DNA from: Actinomycetota bacterium
GTDB taxonomy: Bacteria > Actinomycetota > Actinomycetes > Streptosporangiales > Streptosporangiaceae
Assembly (NCBI GenBank): GCA_021324595.1
Contig: JAJPIV010000052.1
Span: 1-40,713 of the forward strand
Direction of reading: 5' to 3'
DNA length: 40,713 nucleotides
Positions 9,150 through 17,120 of this stretch are shown one piece after another (the first letter of the stretch is position 1; each line of letters starts with the position of its first letter). The notes under the pieces were generated by a model. It ran no database searches. It saw nothing but the letters and a program-made list of their open reading frames with translations, and was not told the DNA's origin. The translations under genes were made by a program, and so were the position numbers.

Positions 9150-10190
9150 ATGGTGATAGTGATGACCCCCGACGCGGCGAAGGACGACATCGAGTCGGTC
9201 GTGGACGTGGTCAAGAGGGCCGGCGGCGAGGCATTCGTCAGCCGCGGCGTCTCGCGGACGATCATCGGGCTGGTCGGTGACGTGGACCATCTCGGCACCC
9301 TGAACCTGCGGAGCATGGCCGGCGTCGGCGATGTCATCCGGGTCTCCGTCCCCTACAAGCTGGTCAGCCGCGAGCATCACCGCGAGCGCTCGGTGATCAG
9401 GGTGGCGGGCGTCCCGATCGGCCCGGGCACGGTGACGCTCATCGCCGGGCCGTGCAGCGTGGAATCGCCCGAGCAGACGCTGGCGGCGGCGCAGATGGCC
9501 AAGCGGGCCGGCGCGTCCATGCTGCGCGGCGGCGCCTTCAAGCCGCGGACCTCCCCGTACGCGTTCCAGGGGCTGGGCGAGGCGGGCCTGCGGATCTTGT
9601 CCGAGGTCAGGGGCGAGGTGGGCCTGCCGGTGGTGACCGAGGTCGTCGACCCGGCCAGCGTGGACCTGGTCTGCGCGCACGCCGACATGCTGCAGGTCGG
9701 GACCCGAAACATGCAGAACTTCGCGCTGCTGCAGGCGGTCGGCTCGGCCGGCAAGCCGGTGCTGCTCAAGCGGGGCATGAACGCCACCATCGAGGAGTGG
9801 CTCATGGCCGCCGAGTACATCGCCCAGCGCGGCAACCTGGACATCGTCCTGTGCGAGCGAGGCATACGGACATTCGAGACCGCGACCAGGAACACGCTCG
9901 ACATCAGCGCGGTGCCGGTCGCGCAGCGGCTGTCCCACCTGCCGGTCATCGTGGACCCTTCGCACTCGGGCGGGCACCGGGACCTCGTCCTGCCGCTGAC
10001 CAGGGCGGCCATCGCGGTCGGCGCCGACGGCGTGATCGTCGACGTGCACCCCGAGCCCGCCCGGGCGCTGTGCGACGGCGACCAGGCCCTGCCCGATGAG
10101 GACATCGCCGGGCTGGCCAGCCTGATGCAGGTGATGCCCGGCATCCTCGGCCGGGAGCTCACGCCCGCGCCGGAGCCGGCCGTGCGGTGA
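9150..10190 (+). CDS. aroF: DAHP synthase, type I-beta with N-terminal ferredoxin-like domain
   Basis: 3-Deoxy-7-phosphoheptulonate synthase condenses PEP and erythrose 4-phosphate, the first step of the shikimate pathway. The 346-residue protein has an N-terminal ferredoxin-like regulatory domain (~1-70, MVIVMTPDAAKDDIESVVDV), then the KDO8P-synthase-like barrel with LIAGPCSVES, GGAFKPRTSPYAFQGLG, VTEVVDP, QVGTRNMQNF, LLKRG and VIVDPSHSGGHR. This is the Thermotoga/Bacillus layout, in which the extra domain gives feedback inhibition by Tyr or Phe. The ATG at 9150 has AGGAGG eight bases upstream. The leader peptide and attenuator at 8990-9113 precede it. The 3' end overlaps thiI on the other strand by 32 bases. 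Confidence 0.95.
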   Translation: MVIVMTPDAAKDDIESVVDVVKRAGGEAFVSRGVSRTIIGLVGDVDHLGTLNLRSMAGVGDVIRVSVPYKLVSREHHRERSVIRVAGVPIGPGTVTLIAGPCSVESPEQTLAAAQMAKRAGASMLRGGAFKPRTSPYAFQGLGEAGLRILSEVRGEVGLPVVTEVVDPASVDLVCAHADMLQVGTRNMQNFALLQAVGSAGKPVLLKRGMNATIEEWLMAAEYIAQRGNLDIVLCERGIRTFETATRNTLDISAVPVAQRLSHLPVIVDPSHSGGHRDLVLPLTRAAIAVGADGVIVDVHPEPARALCDGDQALPDEDIAGLASLMQVMPGILGRELTPAPEPAVR

Positions 10191-11430
10191 CCGTCTCCGG
10201 CGCCACGCGGTACTCCTGGGCTCCCGCGGCCAGGTGCTCGGCCAGTTCCCCGATGTCCAGGCGCGCCTCGATCCTGCGCAGGTCCGCCACCCGGGCGCGG
10301 GTCTCCACCTGGCGCGGCAGGAGCAGCGAGCAGCAGTCCTGGTCGGGCAGCTGGGAGACTTCGAACGTGCCGATCCGGCGCGCCTCGGCCATGATCTCGG
10401 ACTTGTCCAGCCCGACCAGGGGGCGCAGGATCGGGAGCTGGACCGCCTCGTCCAGGGCGGCGAGATTGGCCAGCGTCTGGCTGCTCACCTGGCCGAGCGA
10501 GTCACCGGTCACCAGCGCCTCGGCGCGCAGGCGGCGGGCCAGCACCTGCGCGGTCCGCAGCATCAGGCGGCGCTGGGCGACGACCTGGAGCCGGCCGGAG
10601 CCGGCCGACGCGAGCTGCTGCTGCGCCCGGCCGAACGCGACCACGAACAGCCGCGACCCGCGCTGGAACTCATCGAGCCTGCGGGCCAGGGCGTACGCCT
10701 TGTAGACGGACTCCGGGCCGGTCAGCGGCATCCCGGAGAAGTGCACGAACCCGCAGTACAGGCCGCGGCGCATCATCCGGTAGGCGGCGACCGGGGAGTC
10801 GATCCCGCCGGAGAGCAGGACCATGCCGCGGCCGCTCATGCCGACCGGCAGGCCGCCCTGGCCGGCGTGCCCGTCCACGTAGACGAAGATCTCGGACTGG
10901 TCCACCTCGGCGTGAATGGTGAACGCGGGCTCCCGCAGGTTCACCGGGTTGCCGTGGAGCTCCTGGATCCGGCTGCCGATGAGGGCGGCCAGCTCCGCCG
11001 AGCTCATCGGGAACCGCTTGTCGCGCCGCCTGGCCTTCACCGCGAACGGGCCAGGGCGCCCGGATGCCAGCTCGCCGGCCGCCTCGGCCGCGGCGCGCGC
11101 GTCCTTCGCGACGCGCACCGCCCGGCAGACCCGGGCGACTCCCATCACCGAGCGCATCCGGCCGGCGATCAGGTCCGCGGCCCGCGCCGACTCGGCCGGG
11201 CCGGCGCCGGCGGGCGGGTTGAGCACGAGCACGCCGTCGCGCTGCCACAGCCGGACGCCGACGCCCAGGCCCGCCACCGCGAGCCTGATGTTGTTCTGCA
11301 GCATGCGCTCGAACTGCTGCCGGTTCCGGCCCTTCAGCACGACCTCGCCGAGCTTGAGCAGCACGCACGGCTGCGGGTCGGGCAGGCTGGCGCGTTCGCG
11401 GGCGAGCGCCACGGCAGGCACGGCGGTCAT
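10159..11430 (-). CDS. thiI: ThiI-type tRNA 4-thiouridine synthase, no rhodanese domain
   Basis: ThiI adenylates U8 of tRNA for 4-thiouridine formation; in some bacteria it also provides sulfur for the thiamine thiazole. The 423-residue protein has an N-terminal ferredoxin-like/THUMP part (LKLGEVVLKGRNRQQFERML through VNLREPAFTIHAEV) and a PP-loop domain with SGGIDS at 207-212. A DQDCCSLLLP segment near 370 holds the conserved cysteine. It ends after this domain: the rhodanese domain that carries sulfur in E. coli is absent, so a partner must deliver sulfur. The ATG at 11430 was chosen because the frame's longer version has no domain support; CACACT six bases upstream hints at a leaderless start. 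Its 3' end overlaps the DAHP synthase gene by 32 bases. Confidence 0.88.
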   Translation of the reverse strand: MTAVPAVALARERASLPDPQPCVLLKLGEVVLKGRNRQQFERMLQNNIRLAVAGLGVGVRLWQRDGVLVLNPPAGAGPAESARAADLIAGRMRSVMGVARVCRAVRVAKDARAAAEAAGELASGRPGPFAVKARRRDKRFPMSSAELAALIGSRIQELHGNPVNLREPAFTIHAEVDQSEIFVYVDGHAGQGGLPVGMSGRGMVLLSGGIDSPVAAYRMMRRGLYCGFVHFSGMPLTGPESVYKAYALARRLDEFQRGSRLFVVAFGRAQQQLASAGSGRLQVVAQRRLMLRTAQVLARRLRAEALVTGDSLGQVSSQTLANLAALDEAVQLPILRPLVGLDKSEIMAEARRIGTFEVSQLPDQDCCSLLLPRQVETRARVADLRRIEARLDIGELAEHLAAGAQEYRVAPETVTARPAPARA

Positions 11431-11476
11431 GGACCCAGTGTGGCATCGCCGGCGGTGCGCATGGCACGGTGTCCTG

Positions 11477-12382
11477 GTGAGCCAGCCTGCCGTCACGATC
11501 CGCCCGGCCGGACCCGCCGACTTCGAGGGCATCATCGCGATCGCGATCGCCACCGGGCAGGACGAGGACTGGGAGGCCGCCTTCCCGGGGTACCTGCGCC
11601 ACCTGCTGGGCCACGGCACCCTGCTGGTCGCCGAGAGGGCTCCGCGGGGCCTGGTCGGCTACGGCGGGGCCGTGCAGATCGGGCCCTCAGCCAAGCCGGT
11701 CAGCATGCTCACCGACCTGTTCGTCCATCCCGCGGCGCACGGTGCCGGGATCGGCCGGGCGCTGCTGGGCCAGCTCTGGGACGGCCGGCCCCGCCGGATG
11801 ACGTTCTCCAGCCTGCATTCGCACGCGCTGCCGCTTTACACCAGCGCAGGGCTGGACGCATGGTGGCCGTTGCTGTACATGCGGGGCGACGTGCGGCGCC
11901 TGGCGATGCCCCCGGGCTGGGCCATCGAAGCGGCCGGGCCGGACCGGGTCGGCGCGCTCGAGCTCGCCTGGACCGGGGCCGACCGGAGCGCCTGCCACCG
12001 GTTCTGGGCGACCGGGCCGCGCGGCGCAGGGGTGGTCGCCAGGCTGAGCGGGCGGCCGGCCGCGGCCGGCAGTGTCGGCGGCGCGGGCGCCGAGTACGGG
12101 ATCTGCCACCTCGCGGTGGATCCGGCCATGCCACCGGGCGGGGAAGCCCGGGCCGGCGGGGAAGCCGGCTCCGGAGGCCTCGCGGCGGACGCGGTCATCG
12201 CCGTGCTGGCCGGGCTCGACGCTCCGGGCGGGCTGGCCCGGGCGTGCCTGCCCGCGCCGCACCCGGCAGTGCGCCGGCTGCTGGCGGCCGGCTGGCGGGT
12301 CGGGGGGTTCGACCTGCACATGGCCTCCGAGCCGGGCCTGCTCGACCCGCGGCGCATCGTGCCCTCCCCCGGCCTGGCCTGA
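11477..12382 (+). CDS. GNAT-family N-acetyltransferase
   Basis: A 301-residue protein opening VTIRPAGPADFEGIIAIAIATGQ, the usual first strand and helix of the GNAT fold. The acetyl-CoA pyrophosphate loop is LFVHPAAHGAGIGRALLGQLW (~76-96), followed by LPLYTSAGLDAWWPLLYMRG. The second half (~140-300) is a degenerate, partly Gly/Ala-rich repeat of the same fold ending AVRRLLAAGWRVGGFDLHMASE. Two-domain GNATs of this kind are common in actinobacteria; the substrate is unknown. The GTG at 11477 is the first start close to the conserved fold; it has only a weak ribosome site. It diverges from thiI across 46 bases. Confidence 0.82.
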   Translation: MSQPAVTIRPAGPADFEGIIAIAIATGQDEDWEAAFPGYLRHLLGHGTLLVAERAPRGLVGYGGAVQIGPSAKPVSMLTDLFVHPAAHGAGIGRALLGQLWDGRPRRMTFSSLHSHALPLYTSAGLDAWWPLLYMRGDVRRLAMPPGWAIEAAGPDRVGALELAWTGADRSACHRFWATGPRGAGVVARLSGRPAAAGSVGGAGAEYGICHLAVDPAMPPGGEARAGGEAGSGGLAADAVIAVLAGLDAPGGLARACLPAPHPAVRRLLAAGWRVGGFDLHMASEPGLLDPRRIVPSPGLA

Positions 12383-12414
12383 GCCGGCCCGCGCCGGGCG
12401 CGCCCGGCCGCGCG

Positions 12415-13458
12415 CTATCCGAAGAAGACCTCGGCCTCGGCGTACCGCTCGGGCGGCACGAGCTTGAGCTCCCGGGTTGCCTCCGCGAGCGGCACGCGGA
12501 CGATGTCGGTGCCGCGCAGCGCCACCATCGTCCCGAACGCGCCGTCGGCCACCGCGCGGATGGCGTGAATGCCGAACCGGGTGGCGAGCACGCGGTCGAA
12601 CGCCGTGGGAGTCCCGCCCCGCTGGATGTGGCCGAGCACGGCGCAGCGGGCCTCCTTCCCGGTGCGCTGCTCGATCTCCTCGGCCAGCAGCTGCCCCACG
12701 CCGCCCAGCCTGACGTGGCCGAAGGCATCCAGCTGCGAGTCGGCGACCGGAGCGCCGATCGTCTTCGGGTGAGCGCCCTCGGCGACGACGACGATCGGGG
12801 CGTACCGGGTCTCGAACCGCTGCCTGACGTACTCGCAGACCTCCTCGATGTCGAACGGGTGCTCGGGGATGAGGATCACGTTCGCGCCGCCGGCGAGCCC
12901 GGCGTGCAGCGCGATCCAGCCCGCGTTCCGGCCCATCACCTCCACGATCAGCGCCCGGTGGTGGCTCTCGGCCGTGGTGTGCAGCCGGTCGATGGCCTCC
13001 ATCGCGATGTTCACCGCGGTGTCGAAGCCGAACGTGTAATCGGTGGCGTTCAGGTCGTTGTCGATCGTCTTGGGCACGCCGACGACGCGGGCCCCGGCCC
13101 GGGAGAGCTGGTCCGCGACCCCGAGCGTGTCCTCACCGCCGATCGCGATCAGGGCGTCCACGCCGAGCCGGCCGAGGTTCTCGGTGATCCGCTCCAAGCC
13201 GGTCTTGCCCTCCCTGGCCGCGGACTCGGTCAGCGGGTTGGTCCGCGATGATCCGAGGATCGTGCCGCCGCGCGGCAGGATCCCCCGGACCTCGCTGACG
13301 CCGAGCGGCTGGGTGTCCCCCTCCAGCGGGCCCCGCCAGCCATCGCGGAACCCGATGAACTCGCAGCCGTGATCGGCGGCTCCGGTGCGCACGATCGCGC
13401 GGATGACCGCGTTCAGCCCGGGGCAGTCACCGCCCCCGGTGAGGACTCCGACACGCAT
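12415..13458 (-). CDS. pfkA: 6-Phosphofructokinase with PPi-type signature
   Basis: PfkA phosphorylates fructose 6-phosphate. The 347-residue protein has the nucleotide-binding start MRVGVLTGGGDCPGLNAVI, PRGGTILGSSRTNP, GGEDT at 107-111, PKTIDND at 129-135, MGRNAGWIA and LGHIQRGGTPTAFDR. E. coli Gly104, which admits ATP, is replaced by Asp110 here, and Gly124 by Lys130. Asp at the first site with Lys at the second is the arrangement of pyrophosphate-dependent enzymes such as that of Amycolatopsis methanolica; ATP-dependent Streptomyces enzymes are known to have Gly at the first site. PPi dependence is therefore likely but inferred. The ATG at 13458 has GGAGG about seven bases upstream. Divergent from glpK across 73 bases. 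Confidence 0.93.
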   Translation of the reverse strand: MRVGVLTGGGDCPGLNAVIRAIVRTGAADHGCEFIGFRDGWRGPLEGDTQPLGVSEVRGILPRGGTILGSSRTNPLTESAAREGKTGLERITENLGRLGVDALIAIGGEDTLGVADQLSRAGARVVGVPKTIDNDLNATDYTFGFDTAVNIAMEAIDRLHTTAESHHRALIVEVMGRNAGWIALHAGLAGGANVILIPEHPFDIEEVCEYVRQRFETRYAPIVVVAEGAHPKTIGAPVADSQLDAFGHVRLGGVGQLLAEEIEQRTGKEARCAVLGHIQRGGTPTAFDRVLATRFGIHAIRAVADGAFGTMVALRGTDIVRVPLAEATRELKLVPPERYAEAEVFFG

Positions 13459-13531
13459 GAGGCTGCCTCCGATATGCCCGGTGCCACAGACTCGCTCGCT
13501 CCCGCAATGCCCTGCCCGCCAGACTAGTCCC

Positions 13532-15076
13532 ATGAGCGTCATCGCGATCGACGCCGGAACCACCGGGGTCACCAGTGTTGTCGTCGGCGCCGATGGGGCG
13601 GTCGCCAGCCGCGGTTACGCGGAGTTCGGCCAGCTGTATCCCCAGCCCGGATGGGTCGAGCAGCTGCCCGAGGCGATCTGGCAGGCCACGCTGGCCTCGT
13701 GCGCGCGGGCGCTCGACGGGCTGGCCGCGCGCCACGGGGCGGCCGACCCGGTGACCTGCCTGGGGCTGACCAACCAGCGCGAGACCGCGGTGATCTGGGA
13801 CCGCGCCACGCTGGCCACGCCGCGCCGCGCGATCGTCTGGCAGGATCGCCGCACCGCCGGCCTGTGCGCGCGGCTGCGCGAGGACGGGCATGAGGAGCGG
13901 GTCGCCGAGCTGACCGGGCTGCGCATCGACCCGTACTTCACCGCCACCAAGCTCACCTGGCTGGCCCGCAACGAGCCCGCGACCTGGGCCGGGGTGACCG
14001 ACGGGTCGCTCGCGCTCGGCACCGTGGACTCCTACCTGATCGCGCGCCTCACCGGGGGCAGGCGGCACGTGACCGACGCCTCCAACGCCTCGCGGACCCT
14101 GTTGTTCGACATCGGCGCCGGCCAGTGGTCGGCCGAGTTGTGCGAGCTGTTCGGCGTGCCGCCGCACGCGCTGCCCGAGGTCGTCGCCTCCACCGGGCTC
14201 ATCGGCCACACCGACCCGGATGCGTTCCTCGGACTGGACCTGCCGATCGCGGGCGTGGCCGGGGACCAGCAGGCAGCCCTGTTCGGCCAGGCCTGCTACG
14301 CGCCAGGCGCGGCCAAGTGCACTTACGGAACTGGGTCATTCGTGCTGGCGAACACCGGGCCCGCGATCGTGCGGTCCCGCGCCGGGCTGCTGTCCACGGT
14401 GGCGTGGATGGACGAGTCGGGGACGCTGACCTACGCGCTGGAAGGCTCGGTGTTCGTCACAGGGGCGGCGATCCAGTGGCTGCGCGACGGGCTGGGGGTG
14501 ATCGTCCACGCCGCCGACAGCGAGCGGCTCGCAGCCTCCGTGCCCGACTCCGGCGGCGTGGTGTTCGTGCCCGCGCTCACCGGGCTGGGCGCGCCGGACT
14601 GGGATCCCCACGCCCGGGGGGCGATCTTCGGCATCACCCGGGGCACGACGGCGGCGCACCTGGCCCGGGCGACGCTCGAAGCGATCGCGTTCGAGGTCCG
14701 GGACGTGGTCGACCTGATGGAGGCCGAGGCCCGGGCGGCCGGCGCGGGTGGCGGCCCGGCGGGCACCGTCCCCTCCGGCCCGTCCGCGCCGCTGCGCGTC
14801 GACGGCGGCGCGGCCGTCAACGACCTGCTCATGCAGCTGCAGGCCGACCAGCTCCAGGCGCCGGTCGAGCGGCCTGTCGTCGCCGAGACGACCGCCCTCG
14901 GGGCCGCGTTCCTCGCCGGGCTGGCCACGGGCGTCTGGGCGTCGGCGGGCGAGCTCGCGGCCACGTGGAAGCTCGGCCGGCGGTTCGAGCCGGGCCCCCG
15001 GGACGAGGGCGCGCACCAGCGCTGGCGGGAGGCGGTCCGCCGGTCGCTGGGCTGGGCCGCCGGCCCGGCAGGCTGA
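13532..15076 (+). CDS. glpK: Glycerol kinase
   Basis: An FGGY-family kinase of 514 residues, making glycerol 3-phosphate. It follows glycerol kinases closely: IAIDAGTTGVTSVVV near the start (phosphate 1 loop), LTNQRETAVIWDR and IVWQDRRTA (glycerol site Arg), RIDPYFTATKLTWL, VAGDQQAALFGQ (catalytic Asp), CTYGTGSFVLANTG, EGSVFVTGAAIQWLRDGLG, PALTGLGAPDWDPHARG and RVDGGAAVNDLLMQLQAD. The ATG at 13532 follows CAGACT at six bases, a possible leaderless promoter, and lacks a ribosome site. A Gly/Pro insert (AGAGGGPAGTVPSGPSAP) before the last ATPase segment is lineage-specific. No glpF or glpD is nearby. Confidence 0.93.
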   Translation: MSVIAIDAGTTGVTSVVVGADGAVASRGYAEFGQLYPQPGWVEQLPEAIWQATLASCARALDGLAARHGAADPVTCLGLTNQRETAVIWDRATLATPRRAIVWQDRRTAGLCARLREDGHEERVAELTGLRIDPYFTATKLTWLARNEPATWAGVTDGSLALGTVDSYLIARLTGGRRHVTDASNASRTLLFDIGAGQWSAELCELFGVPPHALPEVVASTGLIGHTDPDAFLGLDLPIAGVAGDQQAALFGQACYAPGAAKCTYGTGSFVLANTGPAIVRSRAGLLSTVAWMDESGTLTYALEGSVFVTGAAIQWLRDGLGVIVHAADSERLAASVPDSGGVVFVPALTGLGAPDWDPHARGAIFGITRGTTAAHLARATLEAIAFEVRDVVDLMEAEARAAGAGGGPAGTVPSGPSAPLRVDGGAAVNDLLMQLQADQLQAPVERPVVAETTALGAAFLAGLATGVWASAGELAATWKLGRRFEPGPRDEGAHQRWREAVRRSLGWAAGPAG

Positions 15077-15181
15077 CGCAACGGCGCCGGGCCCGCGGCG
15101 CCGCGCGGCACCGGGCAGGCCGGGCCGCAGCCGACTGGCCCGGCGCCGGATGGCCCGGCGCCGGATGGCGGGCGGATCCGT
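15077..15181. repeat. Convergent intergenic region with a 15-bp tandem duplication
   Basis: Between glpK and the acyltransferase gene. GGCCCGGCGCCGGAT is present twice in tandem (15137-15151, 15152-15166). Just after glpK, CGGCGCC (15082-15088) can pair with GGCGCCG (15097-15103) across an eight-base loop, a possible weak terminator. Confidence 0.6.
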
Positions 15182-16132
15182 TCAGGCCCGGCGCTTCGCC
15201 GGGGCCGCCGACGGCCCCGTGCCCTGCACCCCGGCCCCGTCGCCCGGCGCGCCGTCCGCCGGCGCCCCCCCGCCCGGCGCGCCGTCCCGGGCACCCGCAG
15301 CACCGCCCGGCGCGCCGTCCCGGGCACCCGCAGCACCGCCCGGGGCGACGGGGGCGCTGCCCGGGCCCGCGGCGGGAGCCGGGCCGGCCATGCCGCCGGC
15401 CGGGCTCCTGCCGCCCCCGTGGCGGGCCGCCTGAAGCCGGGCCTTGTAGTCCTGCGCGTACTCGTCGACGTACTCCTGCCCGGACAGCCTCATGATCTCG
15501 TACATGATCTCGTCGGTGACCGCGCGGAGCACCAGCTTGTCGTTCTCCATCCCGTAGTACCTGGAGAAGTCCAGCGGCTTGCCGAACCGCACCCCGGGCC
15601 TGATGCGCAGCCTCGGCGCGATCCGCCCCGGCGGCTGGAACTCGAATCCGCCGACCATCGCGCACGGGACCACCGGAACGCGCGCCTCCAGGGCGAGGCG
15701 GGCCACGCCCGTCTTCCCGCGGAACAGGCGCCCGTCCGGGGTGCGGGTGCCCTCCGGGTAGATCCCGAGCAGGTTTCCCGCCGCCAGCACGCGCAGCCCG
15801 GTGGCGAGCGCCCGCTCGCTTGCCTCGCCGCCGGACCGGTCCACCGGGATCTGGCCGACTCCCCGGAAGAACGCCTTGCTGAACAGGCCCTTCAGGCCGC
15901 GGCCCGTGAAGTACTCGGACTTGGCGAGGAAGACGACCTTGCGCGGCAGCGGCAGCGGGCCGAAGAAGTGATCGGAGAAGGACAGGTGGTTGCTCGCGAT
16001 GATCGCCGGGCCGGCCCTCGGCACGTTCTCGGTGCCCTCCGCCCACGGCCGGAAGACCAGGTGCAGGAGCGGCCCGAGGATCGCTTTGACCACCCAGTAG
16101 AACACCTTTACATGGTCGCACGGCCCGGCCAT
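15182..16132 (-). CDS. Lysophospholipid acyltransferase (PlsC family)
   Basis: A 316-residue 1-acyl-glycerol-3-phosphate acyltransferase-like membrane-associated enzyme. The N-terminus VFYWVVKAILGPLLHLVF is a likely membrane helix. The catalytic NHLSFSDHFF (H-x4-D) lies near 48-57, and the phosphate-binding YPEGTRTPDGRLFRGKTG follows. The catalytic part ends near residue 235; the last ~80 residues are Gly/Ala/Pro low complexity built from an 11-residue repeat (GGAAGARDGAP) encoded by a 33-bp tandem duplication. An acyltransferase also occupies the corresponding place in M. tuberculosis (Rv2182c). The ATG at 16132 has no strong ribosome site; shorter starts are possible. Confidence 0.88.
   Translation of the reverse strand: MAGPCDHVKVFYWVVKAILGPLLHLVFRPWAEGTENVPRAGPAIIASNHLSFSDHFFGPLPLPRKVVFLAKSEYFTGRGLKGLFSKAFFRGVGQIPVDRSGGEASERALATGLRVLAAGNLLGIYPEGTRTPDGRLFRGKTGVARLALEARVPVVPCAMVGGFEFQPPGRIAPRLRIRPGVRFGKPLDFSRYYGMENDKLVLRAVTDEIMYEIMRLSGQEYVDEYAQDYKARLQAARHGGGRSPAGGMAGPAPAAGPGSAPVAPGGAAGARDGAPGGAAGARDGAPGGGAPADGAPGDGAGVQGTGPSAAPAKRRA
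15270..15343. repeat. 33-bp in-frame tandem duplication in the acyltransferase tail
   Basis: Two identical 33-bp units (15270-15302, 15303-15335) and the first eight bases of a third. Each adds 11 codons to the C-terminal tail. Confidence 0.9.
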
Positions 16133-16295
16133 GGCCGCCTACCAGGACGGCAGGCCCCGCTCGCAGGCCCCGCGCGCAGGCGCCGGGGGCCCGGCCGGCC
16201 GGCGCAGGTGCGCGGAGCGGCGGCACGTGGGACGATTCGGCATGACGGGTGCGCCTGGGGCACCGGGCGCCGCCGGAGGTCGCGGAGGTCCAGGC

Positions 16296-17054
16296 ATGTC
16301 AGTGCTCCACGGCGCAGAGCCGTTCAGGCACCACGGCGGCCCCGTCGGGGCGCTGCTGTGCCACGGCTTCACCGGCACGCCCCAGTCGCTGCGCCCGTGG
16401 GCCCGGTACCTCGCCGACGCCGGGCTGAGCGTCAGCCTGCCGCGCCTGCCCGGCCACGGCACCACCTGGCAGGAGCTGGCGCGGACCCGCTGGGAGGACT
16501 GGTTCGCGGAGGTGGACCGGGCGTTCGACGAGCTGCGGGCCGACGCTGGCGAGATCTTCGTGATGGGCCTGTCGATGGGCGCGTGCCTGGCCCTGCGCCT
16601 GGCCGAGCTGCGCGGCGATGCGGTCCGCGGCCTCGTGCTGGTCAACCCTTCGGTGACCGCCGAGACCCGGCTGTTCCTGCTCGCCCCGGTGCTCAAGCAC
16701 CTCGTGCCGTCGCTCAAGGCGGTCGGCAACGACATCAAGAAAGAGGGCGTCACCGAGCTCGCCTACGACCGCACCCCGGTCCGGGCGGCGGCCACCCTGC
16801 CTGGCCTGTGGCGGATCACCCAGCGGCATCTGAGCGAGGTCACCGCGCCGGTCCTGGTCTACCGGAGCGCGGCGGACCACGTCGTCGGCGACTTGAACGT
16901 GGACATCCTGCGGGACTCCCTGCCCGCCGAGCGGTTCGAGGTGCGATCGTGCCCCGACAGCTACCACGTGGCGACGCTCGACAACGACGCCGAGGCCATC
17001 TTCGCCGGGAGCCTGGAGTTCGTTCGTTCCCTCAGCCATGCGGGGAAGGAATGA
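16296..17054 (+). CDS. Alpha/beta hydrolase, carboxylesterase/monoacylglycerol lipase type
   Basis: A 252-residue cytosolic esterase of the Est30 type. Seen: the oxyanion-hole segment LLCHGFTGTPQ (20-30), PRLPGHGT, the nucleophile elbow GLSMGA with Ser93, Asp in YRSAADHVVG and His in SYHVATLDND, completing the triad. Est30-like enzymes hydrolyse short and medium acyl esters. I chose the ATG at 16296 because GGAGG sits seven bases upstream and the length then equals the family's (about 250); an ATG at 16242 would add a Gly/Ala-rich stretch. Divergent from the acyltransferase gene; the 163 bases between hold no other feature that I can see. Confidence 0.88.
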   Translation: MSVLHGAEPFRHHGGPVGALLCHGFTGTPQSLRPWARYLADAGLSVSLPRLPGHGTTWQELARTRWEDWFAEVDRAFDELRADAGEIFVMGLSMGACLALRLAELRGDAVRGLVLVNPSVTAETRLFLLAPVLKHLVPSLKAVGNDIKKEGVTELAYDRTPVRAAATLPGLWRITQRHLSEVTAPVLVYRSAADHVVGDLNVDILRDSLPAERFEVRSCPDSYHVATLDNDAEAIFAGSLEFVRSLSHAGKE

Positions 17055-17120
17055 CAGGATGGATGCCGGCGGACATAGGCGGCAGGCAGGGAGCAGGCAC
17101 GACTGACCACGGGGGGCAGT

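Noticed and set aside
9142-9156. A four-codon frame (ATG AGC AGA TGG TGA) overlapping the aroF start, with a Trp codon
   Set aside because: Its ATG directly abuts the AGGAGG with no spacing, so ribosomes should use the ATG at 9150.
10234-13251. An uninterrupted 1005-codon plus-strand frame opposite thiI and pfkA
   Set aside because: Pro/Arg/Gly-rich translation without motifs. It is the usual open antisense frame of GC-rich genes; the minus-strand frames carry complete enzyme signatures.
16133-16295. A longer N-terminus for the esterase or a small separate gene
   Set aside because: The possible added residues are Gly/Ala-rich, and the ATG at 16296 has the better ribosome site and family-like length.
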